A program made the position numbers and the translations under genes. The notes under the pieces are model-generated. The model did no database searches and was not told where the DNA came from. It saw only the letters and a list, made by a program, of their open reading frames with translations. Positions 48,325 to 58,615 of a DNA stretch of 64,000 nt are shown piece after piece (the first letter of the stretch is position 1; each line of letters opens with the position of its first letter). Source of the stretch: Xylophilus rhododendri (GTDB lineage: Bacteria > Pseudomonadota > Gammaproteobacteria > Burkholderiales > Burkholderiaceae_C); NCBI RefSeq assembly GCF_009906855.1, contig NZ_CP047650.1:434001-498000 (forward strand), read 5' to 3'.

Positions 48325-48855
48325 TCAGCCCTTTTGGTAGGCAGCGATGCCGTCCAGGATTTCCTGGTGGGCGGCGTCCTTGCCTTCCCAGCCCAGCACC
48401 TTGACCCACTTGCCGGCCTCGAGATCCTTGTAGTGCTCGAAGAAGTGGCTGATCTGCTTGAGCACCAGCGGGTGCAGGTCTTCCGTCTTCTGGTACTGCT
48501 CGTAGATCGGCAGGATCTTGGTGGTGGGCACGGCCAGCACCTTGCCGTCCACGCCGCCTTCGTCTTCCATCTTCAGGATGCCGAGCGCGCGGCAGGGCAC
48601 GACCACGCCCGGGGGCAGCGGGAAGGGGGTCATCACCAGCACATCGACCGGATCGCCGTCGCCCGACAGCGTCTGCGGCACATAGCCGTAGTTGGTCGGG
48701 TAGTGCATGGCGGTGCCCAGGAAACGGTCCACGAACACGCAGCCGGATTCCTTGTCGACTTCGTACTTGACCGGGTCCGCGTTCATCGAGATCTCGATGA
48801 CGACGTTGAACACGTCAGGAGGATTCTTGCCGGGAGAGACTTTGTCGAAGGACAT
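48325..48855 (-). CDS. ppa: Inorganic pyrophosphatase
   Basis: 176-residue soluble family I pyrophosphatase. The metal-binding signature [10 protein letters not shown] is intact, and [20 protein letters not shown] carries further active-site residues. It hydrolyses pyrophosphate released by biosynthesis. I chose the second ATG (MSFDKVSPG), because the longer version adds residues not seen in the family. It sits between two terminators as a single gene. Confidence 0.96.
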   Translation of the reverse strand: MSFDKVSPGKNPPDVFNVVIEISMNADPVKYEVDKESGCVFVDRFLGTAMHYPTNYGYVPQTLSGDGDPVDVLVMTPFPLPPGVVVPCRALGILKMEDEGGVDGKVLAVPTTKILPIYEQYQKTEDLHPLVLKQISHFFEHYKDLEAGKWVKVLGWEGKDAAHQEILDGIAAYQKG

Positions 48856-48876
48856 GAAGAGATGTGGGATTGGTTG

Positions 48877-48905
48877 GAAAAAAGAAACCGCGCCCTGCGG
48901 CGCGG
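48877..48905 (-). terminator. Terminator of the ZIP transporter gene
   Basis: On the minus strand the stem CCGCGCC facing GGCGCGG (four-base loop) is followed by TTTCTTTTTT, 33 bp past the stop codon. Confidence 0.85.
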
Positions 48906-48938
48906 AAAGCGCTGGCATTGTAGCCAGCGCCCCCGGGC

Positions 48939-49823
48939 TCAGCCGAGCGCGGTATCGAGCAGCATCATCAGCACGAAGCCGATCATCAGCCCGCCGGTCG
49001 CCCAGGCTTCATGGCCCTTGCGGTGCGATTCCGGAATGATCTCGTGGCTGACCACGAACAGCATCGCACCACCCGCAAAACCCAGGCCCCAGGGCAGCAG
49101 GCCCTGCGAATACTCGATGACCGCGGCGCCCAGCAGGGCGCCCACCGGCTCGATCAGGCCCGAAGCCATGCCGACGCCCACCGAGAGCTTGCGGCTGTAG
49201 CCCGCGGCCAGCAGCGCCACGGCCACGACCAGGCCCTCGGGCAGGTCCTGGATCGCGATGCCGGTGGCCAGCGCGCTCGCACGCAGCGGATCGGTACCGG
49301 CGAAGCCGACGCCGATGGCCAGGCCCTCCGGCAGGTTGTGCAGCGCGATGGCGAAGACGAACAGCCAGCTGCGCCGCAGGGTGCGGGAGGACTGGCCTTC
49401 CACGCCCTTGATGAAATGCTCGTGCGGAACCAGCCGCTCCATCACCAGCAGGACCAGCCCGCCCAGCAGGATGGAGGCGCCCACTGCACCGCCCGCGCCC
49501 CAGGGGCCCATCCCGCTCTCACGGGCGGCGGCGATGCCCGGAATGATCAGCGAGAAGGCGCTGGCCGCCAGCATCACGCCGGCGCCGAAGCCGAAGAGCG
49601 TGTCCTGCGTGCGCTCGGACAGCTTCTGCGAGAACATGACCGGCACGGTGCCCAGCGCCGTCGCGAATGCAGCCACCAGGCCGCCCAGGAAGGCATCCCG
49701 CACCACCTCGTTGGTGGCGACCATCTGCCAGCCCTGGGCGACGGTGGCGCCGGCCGCGGCCAGCACGACCGCCATGCCGAACCAGCGGCGCGCGAATGTG
49801 GCGGAGTAGGCCCGGCCGATCAT
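48939..49823 (-). CDS. ZIP family metal transporter
   Basis: 294 residues with about eight transmembrane helices. Helix IV carries the metal-transport motif [15 protein letters not shown] and helix V the motif [11 protein letters not shown], both typical of ZIP transporters. The third to fourth helix loop has short acid and histidine content ([12 protein letters not shown]). It should import zinc, iron or another divalent cation. It lies 10 bp after sodB on the same strand, so co-transcription with an iron-type superoxide dismutase is likely. Confidence 0.93.
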   Translation of the reverse strand: MIGRAYSATFARRWFGMAVVLAAAGATVAQGWQMVATNEVVRDAFLGGLVAAFATALGTVPVMFSQKLSERTQDTLFGFGAGVMLAASAFSLIIPGIAAARESGMGPWGAGGAVGASILLGGLVLLVMERLVPHEHFIKGVEGQSSRTLRRSWLFVFAIALHNLPEGLAIGVGFAGTDPLRASALATGIAIQDLPEGLVVAVALLAAGYSRKLSVGVGMASGLIEPVGALLGAAVIEYSQGLLPWGLGFAGGAMLFVVSHEIIPESHRKGHEAWATGGLMIGFVLMMLLDTALG

Positions 49824-49833
49824 CTTGGCTCGC

Positions 49834-50457
<624 letters not shown>

Positions 50458-50676
50458 GGAGCGGATCCTTTGAAATGAGTTTCACTTGCATTTATACACC
50501 GTCCCCGCCCGGGGCGTGGGCCGGTTGCGGAGAGACAGTCTCCTGCCGAAGCGTGGTGCGGCTGTAACACGCCTTGTCGCCACTTCTCCTGCCACGCGGC
50601 GCCCCAAGAGCCTGCGATGTCAAGGTTTTGTCACTTTCGACACAGCTGCAGCCGCCAGCCGCGCGACAATTCACGC

Positions 50677-51819
50677 ATGTCCCCCGTCTCCGTCGCCCGG
50701 ACGCTTCCGCTGCTCGATCTCCGCCGTGCCATCCGCCCGCTGCCGGCCGGCCTTCCCGCGCCGGAACTGATGGACCGCCTGGGCCGTCCGCTGCGCGACC
50801 TGCGCATCAGCGTCACCGACCGCTGCAACTTCCGCTGCAGTTATTGCATGCCCAAGGAAGTCTTCAACAAGGACTATCCCTATCTCCCGCATTCCGCCCT
50901 GCTGAGCTTCGAGGAGATCGCGCGCCTGGCCGGCATGTTCGTGGCACAAGGTGTGCAGAAGCTCCGGCTCACCGGCGGGGAGCCGCTGCTGCGCCGCAAT
51001 CTCGAAGCTTTGGTGGCGCAGCTGTCCGCGCTGCGCACCGGCGAGGGCCTGCCGCCCGACATGACGCTGACCACCAACGGCTCGCTGCTCGCCCGCAAGG
51101 CGCAGGCCCTGAAGGACGCCGGCCTGCGACGCGTGACCGTCAGCCTCGACGCGCTAGACGACCCGGTGTTCCGCCGCATGAACGACGTGGACTTCAGCGT
51201 GGCCGAAGTGCTGCGAGGCATCGACGCCGCGCTCAAGGCCGGCCTGGGCCCGGTCAAGGTCAACATGGTGGTCAAGCGCGGCACCAACGACGACCAGATC
51301 CTGCCGATGGCCCGGCATTTCCGCGGCACCGGCGTGGTGCTGCGTTTCATCGAATACATGGACGTGGGCGCGACGAACGGCTGGCGCATGGACGAGGTGC
51401 TGCCCTCCTCCGATGTCCTCGCCCTGCTGCGCTCCGAACTTCCCCTCGTGGCGCTGCCCGCCGCCAGCCCCGGCGAGACCGCCCGCCGCTGGGCCTACGC
51501 CGACGCGTCCGGCCGTCCGGACGCAAGCTTGGGCGAGCTCGGCTTCATCAGCAGCGTGACCGAGGCCTTCTGCGGCGACTGCAACCGCGCGCGCCTCTCG
51601 ACCGACGGCCGCCTATTCCTCTGCCTCTTCGCCCGCCAGGGCCACGACCTGCGCCAGTTGCTGCGCGGCGAGGCGACCGACGCGGAGATCGCCAGTGCCA
51701 TCGCCGGCATCTGGCAGGGCCGCGACGACCGCTATTCCGAACTGCGCGCCAGCCTGCCGCCGGCAGCTGCCGAGGCGGGACAGGCGCCGCGCGTCGAGAT
51801 GAGTTTCATCGGCGGGTGA
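50677..51819 (+). CDS. moaA: GTP 3',8-cyclase MoaA
   Basis: 380-residue radical-SAM enzyme. The first [4Fe-4S] motif is CNFRCSYC near residue 48 and the second cluster is held by the C-terminal [14 protein letters not shown] and LC residues; the protein ends in the catalytic GG pair. It makes the first intermediate of molybdenum cofactor from GTP. The N-terminus is some 30 residues longer than E. coli MoaA. Its stop overlaps the mobA GTG by three bases. I see no convincing molybdenum riboswitch upstream, only a small hairpin (GGAGA...TCTCC). Confidence 0.95.
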   Translation: MSPVSVARTLPLLDLRRAIRPLPAGLPAPELMDRLGRPLRDLRISVTDRCNFRCSYCMPKEVFNKDYPYLPHSALLSFEEIARLAGMFVAQGVQKLRLTGGEPLLRRNLEALVAQLSALRTGEGLPPDMTLTTNGSLLARKAQALKDAGLRRVTVSLDALDDPVFRRMNDVDFSVAEVLRGIDAALKAGLGPVKVNMVVKRGTNDDQILPMARHFRGTGVVLRFIEYMDVGATNGWRMDEVLPSSDVLALLRSELPLVALPAASPGETARRWAYADASGRPDASLGELGFISSVTEAFCGDCNRARLSTDGRLFLCLFARQGHDLRQLLRGEATDAEIASAIAGIWQGRDDRYSELRASLPPAAAEAGQAPRVEMSFIGG

Positions 51820-52415
51820 AAACCGCCACGCCCTCTCCGAGCGACATCACCGGCCTGGTGCTGGCTGGCGGCCGCGGCAGCCGCATGCAGGGCGCCGACA
51901 AGGGCCTGGTCGAATGGCGGGGCGAGGCGCTGGCCGCGCGGGCGCTGCGACGCTTGCGGCCGCAGGTCGGCCAGATCGCCATCAACGCCAACCGCCACCA
52001 CCCGATCTACGCCGGCTGGCAGGTGCCCGTCTGGCCCGATGCGGACGAGAGCTTCGCCGGCCCGCTGGCCGGCATGTTGGCCGGGCTGACCCACTGCGGC
52101 ACCGACTGGCTGGCGACGGTGCCCTGCGACAGCCCGCTCTTTCCCGACGATCTGGTCGCCCGTCTGGCGGCGTCGGCAAGAGACGCCTCGGCCTCGCTCG
52201 CCATGGCGACGGCCGCAGGCCAAGCGCAACCGGTCTTCCTGCTGCTGCACAAAAGCCTGCGCGGGGCGCTCGCCCAGGCCCTGGCCGAAGGCGAACACCG
52301 CGTGCGCCGCTGGGCCGCATCGCAGGGCGCCGCCATGGCAGATTTCGAAGACGCATCCGCCTTCGCCAATGCCAACACCGCGCAAGAGCTGGCCGCCCTG
52401 CCCTGGCGGCCCTGA
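51816..52415 (+). CDS. mobA: Molybdenum cofactor guanylyltransferase
   Basis: 199 residues. The nucleotide-binding start [19 protein letters not shown] is typical. The GTP-binding site continues with [10 protein letters not shown] and the metal site with VPCDSPLFP. It joins GMP to molybdopterin to form the bis-MGD cofactor. The GTG start overlaps the moaA stop (GTGA), so the two are translationally coupled. Confidence 0.94.
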   Translation: MKTATPSPSDITGLVLAGGRGSRMQGADKGLVEWRGEALAARALRRLRPQVGQIAINANRHHPIYAGWQVPVWPDADESFAGPLAGMLAGLTHCGTDWLATVPCDSPLFPDDLVARLAASARDASASLAMATAAGQAQPVFLLLHKSLRGALAQALAEGEHRVRRWAASQGAAMADFEDASAFANANTAQELAALPWRP

Positions 52416-52416
52416 A

Positions 52417-52866
52417 TCAGATCCGGCCGAGCGCCTTGTCCACGCCCATGTTGGCCAGCGCATCGGCCCGCTCGTTGCCCGGATCGCCGTTATGGCCGCG
52501 CACCCATTTCCATTCGATGGTGTGCCCGCAGGTCGCCACCAACTGGTCGAGCTGCTGCCACAGCTCCACGTTCTTCACCGGCTCCTTGGAGGCCGTGCGC
52601 CAGCCCCGCGCCTTCCAGCCCTTGACCCATTCGGTGATGCCCTTGAGCACGTACTGGCTGTCGATGTAGAGCGTGACCTTGCAGGGCTTCTTCAGCGCCT
52701 GCAGGCCCTGGATGACGGCCATCATCTCCATGCGGTTGTTGGTGGTCAGCTTCTCGCCGCCGAACATTTCTTTTTTGAGCTCGCCGGACTTGAGCAAAAC
52801 GCCCCAGCCGCCGGGCCCGGGATTGCCTTTGCAGGCGCCGTCGGTATAGATCTCTACGTGGTTCAA
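52417..52866 (-). CDS. rnhA: Ribonuclease HI
   Basis: 149 residues. The catalytic carboxylates are in [10 protein letters not shown] (Asp), NNRMEMMAV (Glu), YIDSQYV (Asp) and ERADALAN (Asp). It cleaves RNA in RNA-DNA hybrids. It starts 21 bp after the methyltransferase gene stop on the same strand, and ends two bases from the mobA stop, so it is convergent with mobA. The pair methyltransferase-rnhA is common in this order of bacteria. Confidence 0.96.
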   Translation of the reverse strand: MNHVEIYTDGACKGNPGPGGWGVLLKSGELKKEMFGGEKLTTNNRMEMMAVIQGLQALKKPCKVTLYIDSQYVLKGITEWVKGWKARGWRTASKEPVKNVELWQQLDQLVATCGHTIEWKWVRGHNGDPGNERADALANMGVDKALGRI

Positions 52867-52887
52867 GAAAAGGACTTCGCTGGAAAA

Positions 52888-53727
52888 CTAGGAATCGGGA
52901 AAGGAGGAAGGCCGCGGCTCCGGCACCGGTGCAGGACCGCGGCGGGCGACATTGTCGCGCCCCGCCACCGGCACGCCCGCGGCCTCCTTGCGGGGCTGGC
53001 GGATTTTCCAGGCCGGCGCGATCAGCCGCATGCCGGCCACGCGTTTGGTGGCCATCAGGAAATGCGCCGCGCCGAAGATCGGCCACCAGCGCGCGCCGAC
53101 GCTGTCGAGCCAGCCGAAGCGGTCCAGCCAGCGCTGGCTGCGCACCGCCGGCCGGAAGCAGCCGAACTGGCTGGATTCCACCTCGAAGGACAAGAGCCGC
53201 AGCCAGTCGCGCAGCCGCCGGTAGCCGATGCCCTGCATCGCGTCCGGCAGGAATTCCGAGCCCAGGCCCACGCCGCGCAGCAGCTGCGAGCGCCGCTGGT
53301 GCACGCCCCAGAAACTGGTCGGGTTCAGGCCGAAGATGAGCAGCTTGCCGTCCGGCACCAGCACCCGCTCGGCCTCGCGCAGGGCGGCATGGGGATCGGC
53401 GGCCAGGTCGAGGGTGTGCGGCATCAGCACCATGTCCATGCTGCCGGAGGCAAACGGCAAGGCGGTGAAGTCGGTGACCAGCACCGGCGAGCGCGCCGCG
53501 ATGCCGTCGATCGGCCATGGCAGGTCGTAGCTGCCGGCCGCCAGCCAGTTGCGCCGCACCCGGCTGGCGGCCAGGCCGTCGAGCGCGCCCAGGCCGAGCT
53601 GCACGCCGTGGTAGCCGAAGATGCCGTCGAAGGCCGAGGCCAGGCAGGCCTGCTCCCAGTCCAGCAGATATCGGCCCGCCGGGCTGGCGAACCAGGCATG
53701 CAGGCCATCGATTTCAGTGCTTTGCAT
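52888..53727 (-). CDS. SAM-dependent methyltransferase (type 11)
   Basis: 279 residues with a class I methyltransferase core. The usual glycine-rich motif I is poorly developed, but LPFASGSMDMVLMPHTLDLAADPHAALREAERVL and PDGKLLIFGLNPTSFWGVHQ are characteristic of the family next to rnhA and gloB. The substrate is unknown. It is 21 bp before rnhA and reads away from gloB. The last 40 residues are a Pro/Arg-rich tail. Confidence 0.85.
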   Translation of the reverse strand: MQSTEIDGLHAWFASPAGRYLLDWEQACLASAFDGIFGYHGVQLGLGALDGLAASRVRRNWLAAGSYDLPWPIDGIAARSPVLVTDFTALPFASGSMDMVLMPHTLDLAADPHAALREAERVLVPDGKLLIFGLNPTSFWGVHQRRSQLLRGVGLGSEFLPDAMQGIGYRRLRDWLRLLSFEVESSQFGCFRPAVRSQRWLDRFGWLDSVGARWWPIFGAAHFLMATKRVAGMRLIAPAWKIRQPRKEAAGVPVAGRDNVARRGPAPVPEPRPSSFPDS

Positions 53728-53845
53728 CGCGCAGCGGTCCCCGGAGCAGCCAGTGGGGCCGCATTATCGCAGCCGACCCTGCCGGCCAGGCGCTGTATAC
53801 AGACGGTTGCCCCGGCCCCGACGCAGCGGCGATAATTTCGCGCCC

Positions 53846-54619
53846 ATGGTCCTGGATCCCCTCCCCGCTTTTTCCGACAACTACATCTGGATGCTGCGTA
53901 CTTCGCAGCGGGCCGTCGTGGTCGACCCCGGCGAGGCGGCGCCGGTCTTCCAGGCCTTAAGCGCCCACGGCTTGCAGCTCGAAGCCATCCTCGTCACCCA
54001 TCACCATGCCGACCACACCGGCGGCGTCGCCGAACTGCGCGAGGCCACCGGCTGCCGCGTGATCGGCCCCGCGGCCGAGGCGGTGCCGGAGCCGGCCGAG
54101 CGGGTCTCGGGCGGCGACCGGGTCCAGGCACTGGGCCTGCAATTCGAGGTGCTCGACGTGCCCGGCCACACCGCCGGCCACATCGCCTTCTTCTGCGCCG
54201 AGGCCGGCGGCGAGCCCCTGGTCTTCAGCGGCGACACCCTGTTCTCCGCCGGCTGCGGCCGCCTCTTCGAGGGCACGCCGGCGCAGATGCTGGCCTCGCT
54301 CGATGCCCTGGGCGCATTGCCCCCTGGCACCCGTGTCTGCTGCGGCCACGAATACACTCTGTCGAATCTGAAGTTCGCTCGCGCGGTCGAGCCCGGCAAC
54401 TCCGCCGTGGCAGACCATGTCCAGCGCTGTGAAGGCTTGCGCGCCAAGGGCTTGCCCACCGTGCCTTCCACCCTGGCGCTGGAACACCAGATCAATCCAT
54501 TCCTGCGCAGCCGCACCGCCGACGTCACCGCCGCCGTACGCCGCTTCGCGCCCGCCACCCCTGGCGACGAGACCTCCGTCTTCGCCGCCCTGCGCCAATG
54601 GAAAAACGAATTCCGATGA
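53846..54619 (+). CDS. gloB: Hydroxyacylglutathione hydrolase (glyoxalase II)
   Basis: 257 residues of the metallo-beta-lactamase fold. The metal-binding motif is THHHADHTGG, followed by PGHTAGH, SGDTLFSAGCGRLFEG and CCGHEYT. The enzyme hydrolyses S-D-lactoylglutathione to lactate and glutathione. Its stop overlaps the start of the murein transglycosylase gene (ATGA). Confidence 0.95.
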   Translation: MVLDPLPAFSDNYIWMLRTSQRAVVVDPGEAAPVFQALSAHGLQLEAILVTHHHADHTGGVAELREATGCRVIGPAAEAVPEPAERVSGGDRVQALGLQFEVLDVPGHTAGHIAFFCAEAGGEPLVFSGDTLFSAGCGRLFEGTPAQMLASLDALGALPPGTRVCCGHEYTLSNLKFARAVEPGNSAVADHVQRCEGLRAKGLPTVPSTLALEHQINPFLRSRTADVTAAVRRFAPATPGDETSVFAALRQWKNEFR

Positions 54620-56160
54620 AGCTGCTGATTGCCTCATGGCTCGCCGCCGGCGCCCTCCTGTTGACCGGCTGCGCCGCGCCCAACGCGCCCGCCACGGCAG
54701 ACGCCGCCGCCAAGCTGGCCGCCGCCGCCCCCTCTTCCGCCCACAAGCCGGTCTACCCGACCGGCGCGCTGCAACCGATCACCGCCGGCAGCGCCCAGCG
54801 CGGCGCCGTCGCCCCGCTGGCCCCGCCGGCCGACCTGTGGGAGCGCATCCGCCGCGGCTTCGCCATGCCCGACCTGGACAACGACCTGGTGCACGACCGC
54901 GAGCAGTGGTATGCCACCCGGCCGGACTACATCCAGCGCATGACCGAGCGCTCCAGCAAATACCTCTTCCACATCGTCGAGGAACTGGAACGCCGGGGCA
55001 TGCCCACCGAACTGGCCCTGCTGCCCTATATCGAGAGCGCCTTCAACCCGCAGGCCGTCTCCAGCGCCAAGGCCGCCGGCATGTGGCAGTTCATGCCCGC
55101 CACCGGCACCGACTACCAGCTGAAGCAGAACATGTTCCGCGACGACCGTCGCGACGTGCTCGCCTCCACCCGCGCCGCCCTCGATTACCTGCAGCGCCTC
55201 TACGGCATGTTCGGCGACTGGCAGCTCGCCCTGGCCGCCTACAACTGGGGCGAAGGCAGCGTAGGCCGCGCCATCGCCAAGAACCAGAAGCTGGGCCTGC
55301 CCACCGGCTACGAAGACATCACCATGCCGGCCGAGACCCGGCTCTACGTACCCAAGCTGCAGGCGGTGAAGAACATCGTGGCGCATCCGGAAGCCTTCAA
55401 CGCCGAGCTGCCGGTCATCGAGAACCACCCCTACTTCCAGCAGGTGGAGATCACCCGTGACATCGACGTGGCCCTGGCCGCCAAGCTGGCCGATGTGAAG
55501 CTCGACGACTTCCGCGCGCTCAACCCCTCGATGCGCCACCCGGTGATCCTGGCCGCCGGCACCACCAGCATCCTGCTGCCCTGGGACAACGCCTCGGTCT
55601 TCCGCCGCAACCTCGATGCCTACCAGGACGGCCAGTACGCCAGCTGGACGGCCTGGACCGCGCCCTCGACCATGTCCGTCACCGCCGCCGCCGCCAAGGT
55701 CGGCATGTCCGAGCAGGATTTGCGTTCGGTCAACGGCATCCCGCCCCGCATGCTCATCAAGGGCGGCTCCACCCTGGTCGTGCCGCGCACCGCCAACATG
55801 CCCGACGACGTGGACGCCAGCGTGGCCGAGAGCGGCCGCCTCGCCCTGGCGCCCGAGATCGTCACCAAGCGCACCGTCGTCAAGGCCGGCCGGCGCGACG
55901 ACGTCGCCAGCGTGGCCCGCCGCTACAGCGTGGCCAGCAGCGATGTCGCCAACTGGAATTCGGTCAGCCCCTCCACCACCTTCAAGGCCGGGCAGCAGCT
56001 GATCGTCTACCTGCCGGTGCGTCCGCATGCGCCCTCGGGCTCGCCCGCCAGCCGCAGCCCGGCCAAGGGTCATGTGGTGGGCAAGGCCGTCGTGAAATCC
56101 GGCCCGCATGCGGCTGCCGCACCGTCGAAGGCCCGGGCGCCGGCCAAACGCAAACGCTGA
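54616..56160 (+). CDS. mltD: Membrane-bound lytic murein transglycosylase D
   Basis: 514 residues. A lipoprotein signal with the lipobox LLTGC gives a mature N-terminal Cys near residue 16. The SLT catalytic domain (about 120-260) has the active glutamate in LLPYIESAFNP and the motif AAGMWQFMPATG. Two LysM-like domains follow (about 340-400 and 420-470, with WNSVSPSTTFKAGQQL), and the tail is basic. It cuts glycan strands of peptidoglycan. I chose the second ATG because it overlaps the gloB stop and removes six residues before the signal sequence. Confidence 0.92.
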   Translation: MKLLIASWLAAGALLLTGCAAPNAPATADAAAKLAAAAPSSAHKPVYPTGALQPITAGSAQRGAVAPLAPPADLWERIRRGFAMPDLDNDLVHDREQWYATRPDYIQRMTERSSKYLFHIVEELERRGMPTELALLPYIESAFNPQAVSSAKAAGMWQFMPATGTDYQLKQNMFRDDRRDVLASTRAALDYLQRLYGMFGDWQLALAAYNWGEGSVGRAIAKNQKLGLPTGYEDITMPAETRLYVPKLQAVKNIVAHPEAFNAELPVIENHPYFQQVEITRDIDVALAAKLADVKLDDFRALNPSMRHPVILAAGTTSILLPWDNASVFRRNLDAYQDGQYASWTAWTAPSTMSVTAAAAKVGMSEQDLRSVNGIPPRMLIKGGSTLVVPRTANMPDDVDASVAESGRLALAPEIVTKRTVVKAGRRDDVASVARRYSVASSDVANWNSVSPSTTFKAGQQLIVYLPVRPHAPSGSPASRSPAKGHVVGKAVVKSGPHAAAAPSKARAPAKRKR

Positions 56161-56209
56161 CACCCAGCACTTTTCGATCGTCCGCTGGCGATGATCGAGA
56201 ACCTCAGGC

Positions 56210-56234
56210 TTCGTGAGAAACGGTGGCCATTCGG
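56210..56234 (+). promoter_or_regulatory. Perfect PIP/hrpII box before the first paralogue
   Basis: Two TTCGB half-sites (TTCGT and TTCGG) are separated by exactly 15 bases, that is TTCG-N16-TTCG. This is the consensus bound by HrpX/HrpB regulators of type III secretion genes in Xanthomonas, Ralstonia and Acidovorax. A loose -10 match (CACAGT, YANNNT) starts 31 bases later, within the 30-32 base spacing usual for Xanthomonas. The gene's ATG follows 67 bases after the box, with AGGAGG at 56287-56292 as a strong ribosome site. Spacer bases GAGAAACG resemble GATAAACG in the second box. Confidence 0.72.
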
Positions 56235-56301
56235 GCCGGGCCGATGCGCCGCTTGCACGCCAAAACACAGTGGAGATCCTTAGATCAGGAGGAATCTCTC
56301 C

Positions 56302-57537
56302 ATGCGTTTCGACCCCGCGGCCGGCACCGCTTTCCCCAACACTTCCACGACATCGACCGTTTCGACCATTTCAACAATGGCGAACGTTGCCCTCGCCGTC
56401 CTCCAACGCCGTCAGCGGCTTGGGCATGCCACCCGGCTGGATCATGTCCCGATAGAGGGTGTGAACCAGGCTCAGCTGGCGCAGTTCCAGCCCATGAGCC
56501 AGGAGATGAAGGACTTGCTGGATCTGGAGCCCGAAGCATCCGCCAACGCTTCGGCACCCGAACAGGACACCGTCTTCACCGAACCCGTCTCCCGCCGCCG
56601 GACCAGGCGCGCCGGGCCTGAACTGCAAGACCGGCTCGACGCCTCCATTCGCTCCATGAAGACGGCGTTTCGCCGGGTGCTAGGCCTCCCCGGCACGTTC
56701 TTCGTACCCGGAGGCACATCGGGCAACGACGCGTTCGAAACACGCGCCACCCAACTCGCCACCTCATACGCCAAGGCCATCCAGCCGCATCTGACCACGC
56801 TCGACTGGGAGGCCATTCATTCGAATGCCCGCTCGTCGCTCCAGCTGGCCCTGGAAGGCTGGATCGAGTTCTATGCCCATGCCTACGCCACCATGGACCA
56901 CCCATACGAATGGAACGGCGCCTACATCCTGGACTGGGCCCGGACCGAAGCAGCGCAGATCGACGCCGAGGCGGACTCACCCGCCTTCGCCAACAGGATC
57001 CGCGCCAGCTTCCTGGCCGGCAAGGCATCGCCGATCTTCAATTCGCCGGATGCGGGCCTGCTCACCCCCCTGGACTCCTTCGCCAGCGTGTCCGACGCCC
57101 AGGCCTTTGCGGCGTGCGGCCGGCCCGCCAGGCTGGCCGAAATCACCCGCGACGGCCAGGTGCGCTCCAGGACCATCACGCCATCCGCGCCCGACTGCCA
57201 GGGCGACGGCCTGACCCATCACGCCTATGTGGTCGGCAGGCAGCTCGCCCACCAGGAACCAGGCAGCATATTTTTTTCCTTGTCGAGCCTGGCCGTCACG
57301 CCCCGAAACGAGCAGCTGCCGATCACCGCCACGCTCAACATCCGCCAATGCGGCGATGAAACGACCAGACGCGAGATCCAGAGCGCCCAGCAGGTCGACC
57401 GCGAGCCGCCGCCCTGCCCGCCCTACGTGCCGCCGCTGCAGGCCTGGCGCAAGAGCGCGCAGGCAGAACTCGTCCAGCGCTACCAGGCACAGGCCAGCCA
57501 GCGGCCGAGTTACGCCCGGCACCGCTACGCCCCATGA
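56302..57537 (+). CDS. Member 1 of an unrecognised paralogous family; candidate Hrp-regulated secreted protein
   Basis: 411 residues that match no family I know. The N-terminus lacks a Sec signal and is rich in Ser and Thr (residues 14-26 hold 11), as in many type III-secreted proteins. SQEMKDLLDLEPE (residues 66-78) recurs in the third paralogue. A helical block PELQDRLDASIRSMKTAFRR (106-125) and LQLALEGW (180-187) recur in the second. Only four cysteines occur (272, 299, 350, 372), all shared with the second paralogue, the last in CPPYV. No enzymatic motif is visible. The start has AGGAGG nine bases before it and a PIP box upstream. It is convergent with a dehydrogenase gene. Confidence 0.82.
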   Translation: MRFDPAAGTAFPNTSTTSTVSTISTMANVALAVLQRRQRLGHATRLDHVPIEGVNQAQLAQFQPMSQEMKDLLDLEPEASANASAPEQDTVFTEPVSRRRTRRAGPELQDRLDASIRSMKTAFRRVLGLPGTFFVPGGTSGNDAFETRATQLATSYAKAIQPHLTTLDWEAIHSNARSSLQLALEGWIEFYAHAYATMDHPYEWNGAYILDWARTEAAQIDAEADSPAFANRIRASFLAGKASPIFNSPDAGLLTPLDSFASVSDAQAFAACGRPARLAEITRDGQVRSRTITPSAPDCQGDGLTHHAYVVGRQLAHQEPGSIFFSLSSLAVTPRNEQLPITATLNIRQCGDETTRREIQSAQQVDREPPPCPPYVPPLQAWRKSAQAELVQRYQAQASQRPSYARHRYAP

Positions 57538-57615
57538 CCTCGAGGAGCATCGAAGGGATGCCCGCAAAACGGATACTCAGGCGCGCAGGATCGAGCGCCC
57601 AAGGGCTCGGCCTCC

Positions 57616-58581
57616 TTACGCCGGTGGCCGATTCACCTGCGTGGCCAGCGGCCGCCCGCCGAAGAACAGCTCCGCGTTCTCCAGAAACCGCAGCACCGAG
57701 GCATGGATCGCCTGCGGCGAGATGCCGCCGATATGCGGCGTGAGGATGGCGTTGTCGAAACCCAGCAAGGCCGCCGGCGGCGTCGGCTCGTTCTCGTAAA
57801 CATCGAGCGCCGCCGCGAAGATGCGCCCCTCGCGCAGCGCATCGGCCAGCGCCTCGGTATCCACCAGCGTGCCGCGCGCGATGTTGACCAGCACCCCCTG
57901 CGGCCCCAGCGCTTCCAGCACCTCGCGGCCCACCACGTGGTAGGTCGCCTGCCCGCCCGGCGCCGCGATCACCAGGAAATCGCACCAGGCCGCCAGGGCC
58001 AGGATGTCGTCGAACCAGGCGAAGCCGCAGCCGTCCCGCCGGGTGCGGCTGTGGTAGCCGATCTCCATGTCGAAGCCCTGCGCGCGACGGGCGATCTGCC
58101 GGCCGATGGCGCCCAGGCCGAAGATGCCCATGCGCCGTCCGCTCACATGCGGCGGTCGCGGGATGTCGTCGCGCCACAGGCCATGGCGCACACCGGCGTT
58201 GAGAAAAGGCAGGCGCCGGATCGCGGCCAGCAGGATGGCCATGGCATGGTCGGCCACCGCGGCATCGTTGGTGCCGGCCGCATTGCACACCGGAATGCCG
58301 CGTGCCGTGGCCGCCTCCAGCGCCACGTTCTCGTAGCCCACGCCCACGGTGCAGACCAGCTCCAGCTTCGGAAGCGCCGCGATCTCCGAGGCCAGCAGGC
58401 CGTTGGTGCCGTTGGTCAGCACCACCCGGATCTCCTGCCCGCGCGCGGCGATCTGCGCCGCGCCGTTGCGGCGGTCGGCGCCCAGCTGCTCGTTGGGCGC
58501 ATAGATCATGTCGAAGCGTTCGGCGACCAGGGCGCGATGCTCTTCGGAGAGGAAAACGAGGACCAGCAGGAGCGGCTTCAT
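57616..58581 (-). CDS. D-2-hydroxyacid dehydrogenase (glyoxylate/hydroxypyruvate reductase type)
   Basis: 321 residues from the chosen ATG (MKPLLLVLVF); an ATG at 58611 adds ten residues. The NAD(P) loop is GIFGLGAIGRQIARR, and the catalytic set is Arg in NIARGTLVD, Glu in DVYENEP and His in LTPHIGG. It interconverts a 2-hydroxy acid and 2-keto acid. It is the last gene of the minus-strand cassette, 34 bp after a Bug receptor gene, and is convergent with the first paralogue. Confidence 0.92.
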   Translation of the reverse strand: MKPLLLVLVFLSEEHRALVAERFDMIYAPNEQLGADRRNGAAQIAARGQEIRVVLTNGTNGLLASEIAALPKLELVCTVGVGYENVALEAATARGIPVCNAAGTNDAAVADHAMAILLAAIRRLPFLNAGVRHGLWRDDIPRPPHVSGRRMGIFGLGAIGRQIARRAQGFDMEIGYHSRTRRDGCGFAWFDDILALAAWCDFLVIAAPGGQATYHVVGREVLEALGPQGVLVNIARGTLVDTEALADALREGRIFAAALDVYENEPTPPAALLGFDNAILTPHIGGISPQAIHASVLRFLENAELFFGGRPLATQVNRPPA

Positions 58582-58615
58582 GGCGGATGGGTTCGGTCTC
58601 TGTTCTTGCATGTCA

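Noticed and set aside
50470..50500. Fur box before sodB
   Set aside because: A short AAATG/CATTT inverted repeat is present but it does not match the 7-1-7 Fur consensus.
50458..50676. Molybdenum-cofactor riboswitch before moaA
   Set aside because: Only one small hairpin is visible; the conserved core of that RNA family could not be recognised by eye.
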